From positions 1 to 33,358 of the forward strand of contig DATHVD010000105.1 in the NCBI GenBank assembly GCA_035461525.1: 33,358 nt of DNA, written 5' to 3'. The notes beneath the pieces were generated by a model. It made no database searches. It saw only the letters and a program-made list of their open reading frames with translations, and was not told where the DNA came from. Of the stretch, positions 32,477 through 33,358 are shown piece after piece. The translations under genes were made by a program, and so were the position numbers. The stretch is from JAIBJN01 sp035461525. GTDB taxonomy: Bacteria; Actinomycetota; Thermoleophilia; Gaiellales; Gaiellaceae. Numbering within the stretch: position 1 is the first letter of the stretch; each line of letters begins with the position of its first letter.

Positions 32477-32633
32477 CACAGAGACGTCACCCTTCCGGCA
32501 CGGGCCGGGCGCCACGCGCGCGCTCCTTCCGGTTACGCTCATAGCGGGTGGTGGTCCGGGGTGGCCCCAGAGGAACGATCCGCCGAGCCCCGCCCGCGAC
32601 CTCCCCGTTCCGGCCCCGCCGCGCCCCCGCCCC
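32477..32633. other. 157-bp gap between convergent genes
   Basis: Longest non-coding stretch in the window. It is C-rich towards its right end. TACGCT at 32534-32539 lies nine bases before a GTG at 32548, but the frame following it is antisense to the dehydrogenase and not gene-like. No terminator with a T-run is visible. Confidence 0.5.
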
Positions 32634-33358
32634 TCAGAGCGTGACGACGATCTTGACGCCGGCGCCCTCGGCCTGGCGGCGCCACCCCTCCGGCGCCTCC
32701 TCGAGCGGGACGGTCTCGACGTCGACGACGAAGTCGCCGGCTTGTGCGTGCCGGAGCAGGCGCAGGTATTCGCGCCGGAGCACGTCCTCCGGGGTCGCGT
32801 AGTTGGAGTAGCCGAGGATCTCGAGCTGCTTTCCGCGCACGTCCGCCGACGCGAACGTCGCCTCCGGCCCCGCCGACTGGCCGATGTTGACGATCCGCGC
32901 TCCGGGTGCCGCGGCCCGCGCGGCTGCGGCCGCCGGGGGCCCCCAGACCGGGTCGACGACGAGATCGGGCCCCTCGCCGCCGCAGGCCTCGCGGAAGGCG
33001 GCGACGAGGTCGTCGGACTCGAGCGAGACGACCGCGTCCGCGCCCAGCCGCCGGGCGCGCTCCAGCGCCTCCGGACGGCGCCCGGCCGCGACCAGCCTGC
33101 CCGCCCCGAGGAGCCGCGCGCCCTGGAGCGCCACGAGCCCCACGGTTCCGGTCGCGCCGAGGACCAGCACCGTCTCGCCCCTGCGGACGGGCGCCCGGTG
33201 GGCGACGGGAAGCCAGCCCGCGAGCCCCGCGATGCCGAGCGCACCGGCGAGCACCGGGTCGGTGTCGTCGGGAAGCGTGACGAGGGCCTCCTCCGGGACC
33301 GACAGGCGCTCCGCGAGGCCGCCGTCGCGGCGCACGCCCATCCCCGCGCCGTGCGCCC
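32634..33358 (-). CDS. Zinc-type alcohol dehydrogenase / quinone oxidoreductase family protein, C-terminal part
   Basis: The C-terminal 241 residues of a medium-chain dehydrogenase; the N-terminal catalytic domain lies beyond the right edge. The sequence enters at AHGAGMGVRRDGGLAERLSVP. The NAD(P)-binding motif VLVLGATGTVGLVALQGARLLG is followed by RLVAAGRRPEALERARRLGADAVV, where AGRR suggests NADP preference. It ends GVKIVVTL. Metal ligands cannot be checked because that part is missing. No functional link to neighbours is evident. Confidence 0.88.
   Translation of the reverse strand, partial: AHGAGMGVRRDGGLAERLSVPEEALVTLPDDTDPVLAGALGIAGLAGWLPVAHRAPVRRGETVLVLGATGTVGLVALQGARLLGAGRLVAAGRRPEALERARRLGADAVVSLESDDLVAAFREACGGEGPDLVVDPVWGPPAAAAARAAAPGARIVNIGQSAGPEATFASADVRGKQLEILGYSNYATPEDVLRREYLRLLRHAQAGDFVVDVETVPLEEAPEGWRRQAEGAGVKIVVTL

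Noticed and set aside
32548..32802. Plus-strand 84-codon frame with TACGCT upstream
   Set aside because: Mostly antisense to the dehydrogenase, with Arg/Ser/Thr-rich shadow composition.

Overview
The window is about 33.4 kb of very GC-rich DNA with densely packed genes, many GTG starts and almost no intergenic space. The gene content is a fused FbiC, separate CofC, CofD, CofE and NpdG, an actinobacterial-style xanthine dehydrogenase PucD and a form I CO dehydrogenase. Together these point to a high-GC actinobacterium. I infer class Thermoleophilia (Gaiellales or Solirubrobacterales type) from protein style, not from a marker gene.

Layout. (1) 1-469, minus: a CapA-family gene running off the left edge and broken by three apparent single-base frameshifts. 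(2) 525-5597: coenzyme F420 biosynthesis, as divergent arms cofC-fbiC (minus) and cofD-npdG-cofE (plus). (3) 5566-8057, minus: uraH-uraD-uricase, converting urate to allantoin, coupled to a hotdog-fold protein and a small ferredoxin-like-fold monooxygenase-type protein. (4) 8086-9631, plus: a dialkylglycine decarboxylase-like PLP enzyme and a 58-aa charged protein. (5) 9628-10959, minus: 8-oxoguanine deaminase, a source of urate. (6) 10980-13445, plus: PEP carboxylase. (7) 13442-16461, minus: MoxR/CoxD-like ATPase, L,D-transpeptidase and CoxE-like VWA protein. (8) 16566-26437, plus: one unbroken ten-ORF transcription unit holding coxMSL form I, XdhC-YHS, XdhC, coxG, then a form II coxS-L-M set. 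(9) 26555-28447: a 98-aa unknown protein and a membrane-anchored metallophosphoesterase. (10) 28477-32476: xanthine dehydrogenase genes pucC-E-D plus a cupin. (11) 32634 to the right edge, minus: a partial medium-chain dehydrogenase.

Two metabolic themes emerge. One is oxidation of CO by the form I enzyme, with a molybdenum/copper maturation set and a second molybdenum hydroxylase of unknown substrate. The other is purine breakdown: xanthine dehydrogenase and 8-oxoguanine deaminase both feed urate to uricase, HIU hydrolase and OHCU decarboxylase. No allantoinase or ureide genes are present here.

The most distinctive non-gene signals are as follows. At least seven starts have a -10-like hexamer whose predicted transcription start falls exactly on the start codon (leaderless genes); one of these implies an ATC start codon for the transpeptidase. 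A perfect 27-nt palindrome sits inside a 36-bp duplication at the coxS2-coxL2 junction and creates a 34-codon ORF. A YHS metal-binding domain is fused to an XdhC chaperone next to the copper/molybdenum CO dehydrogenase.
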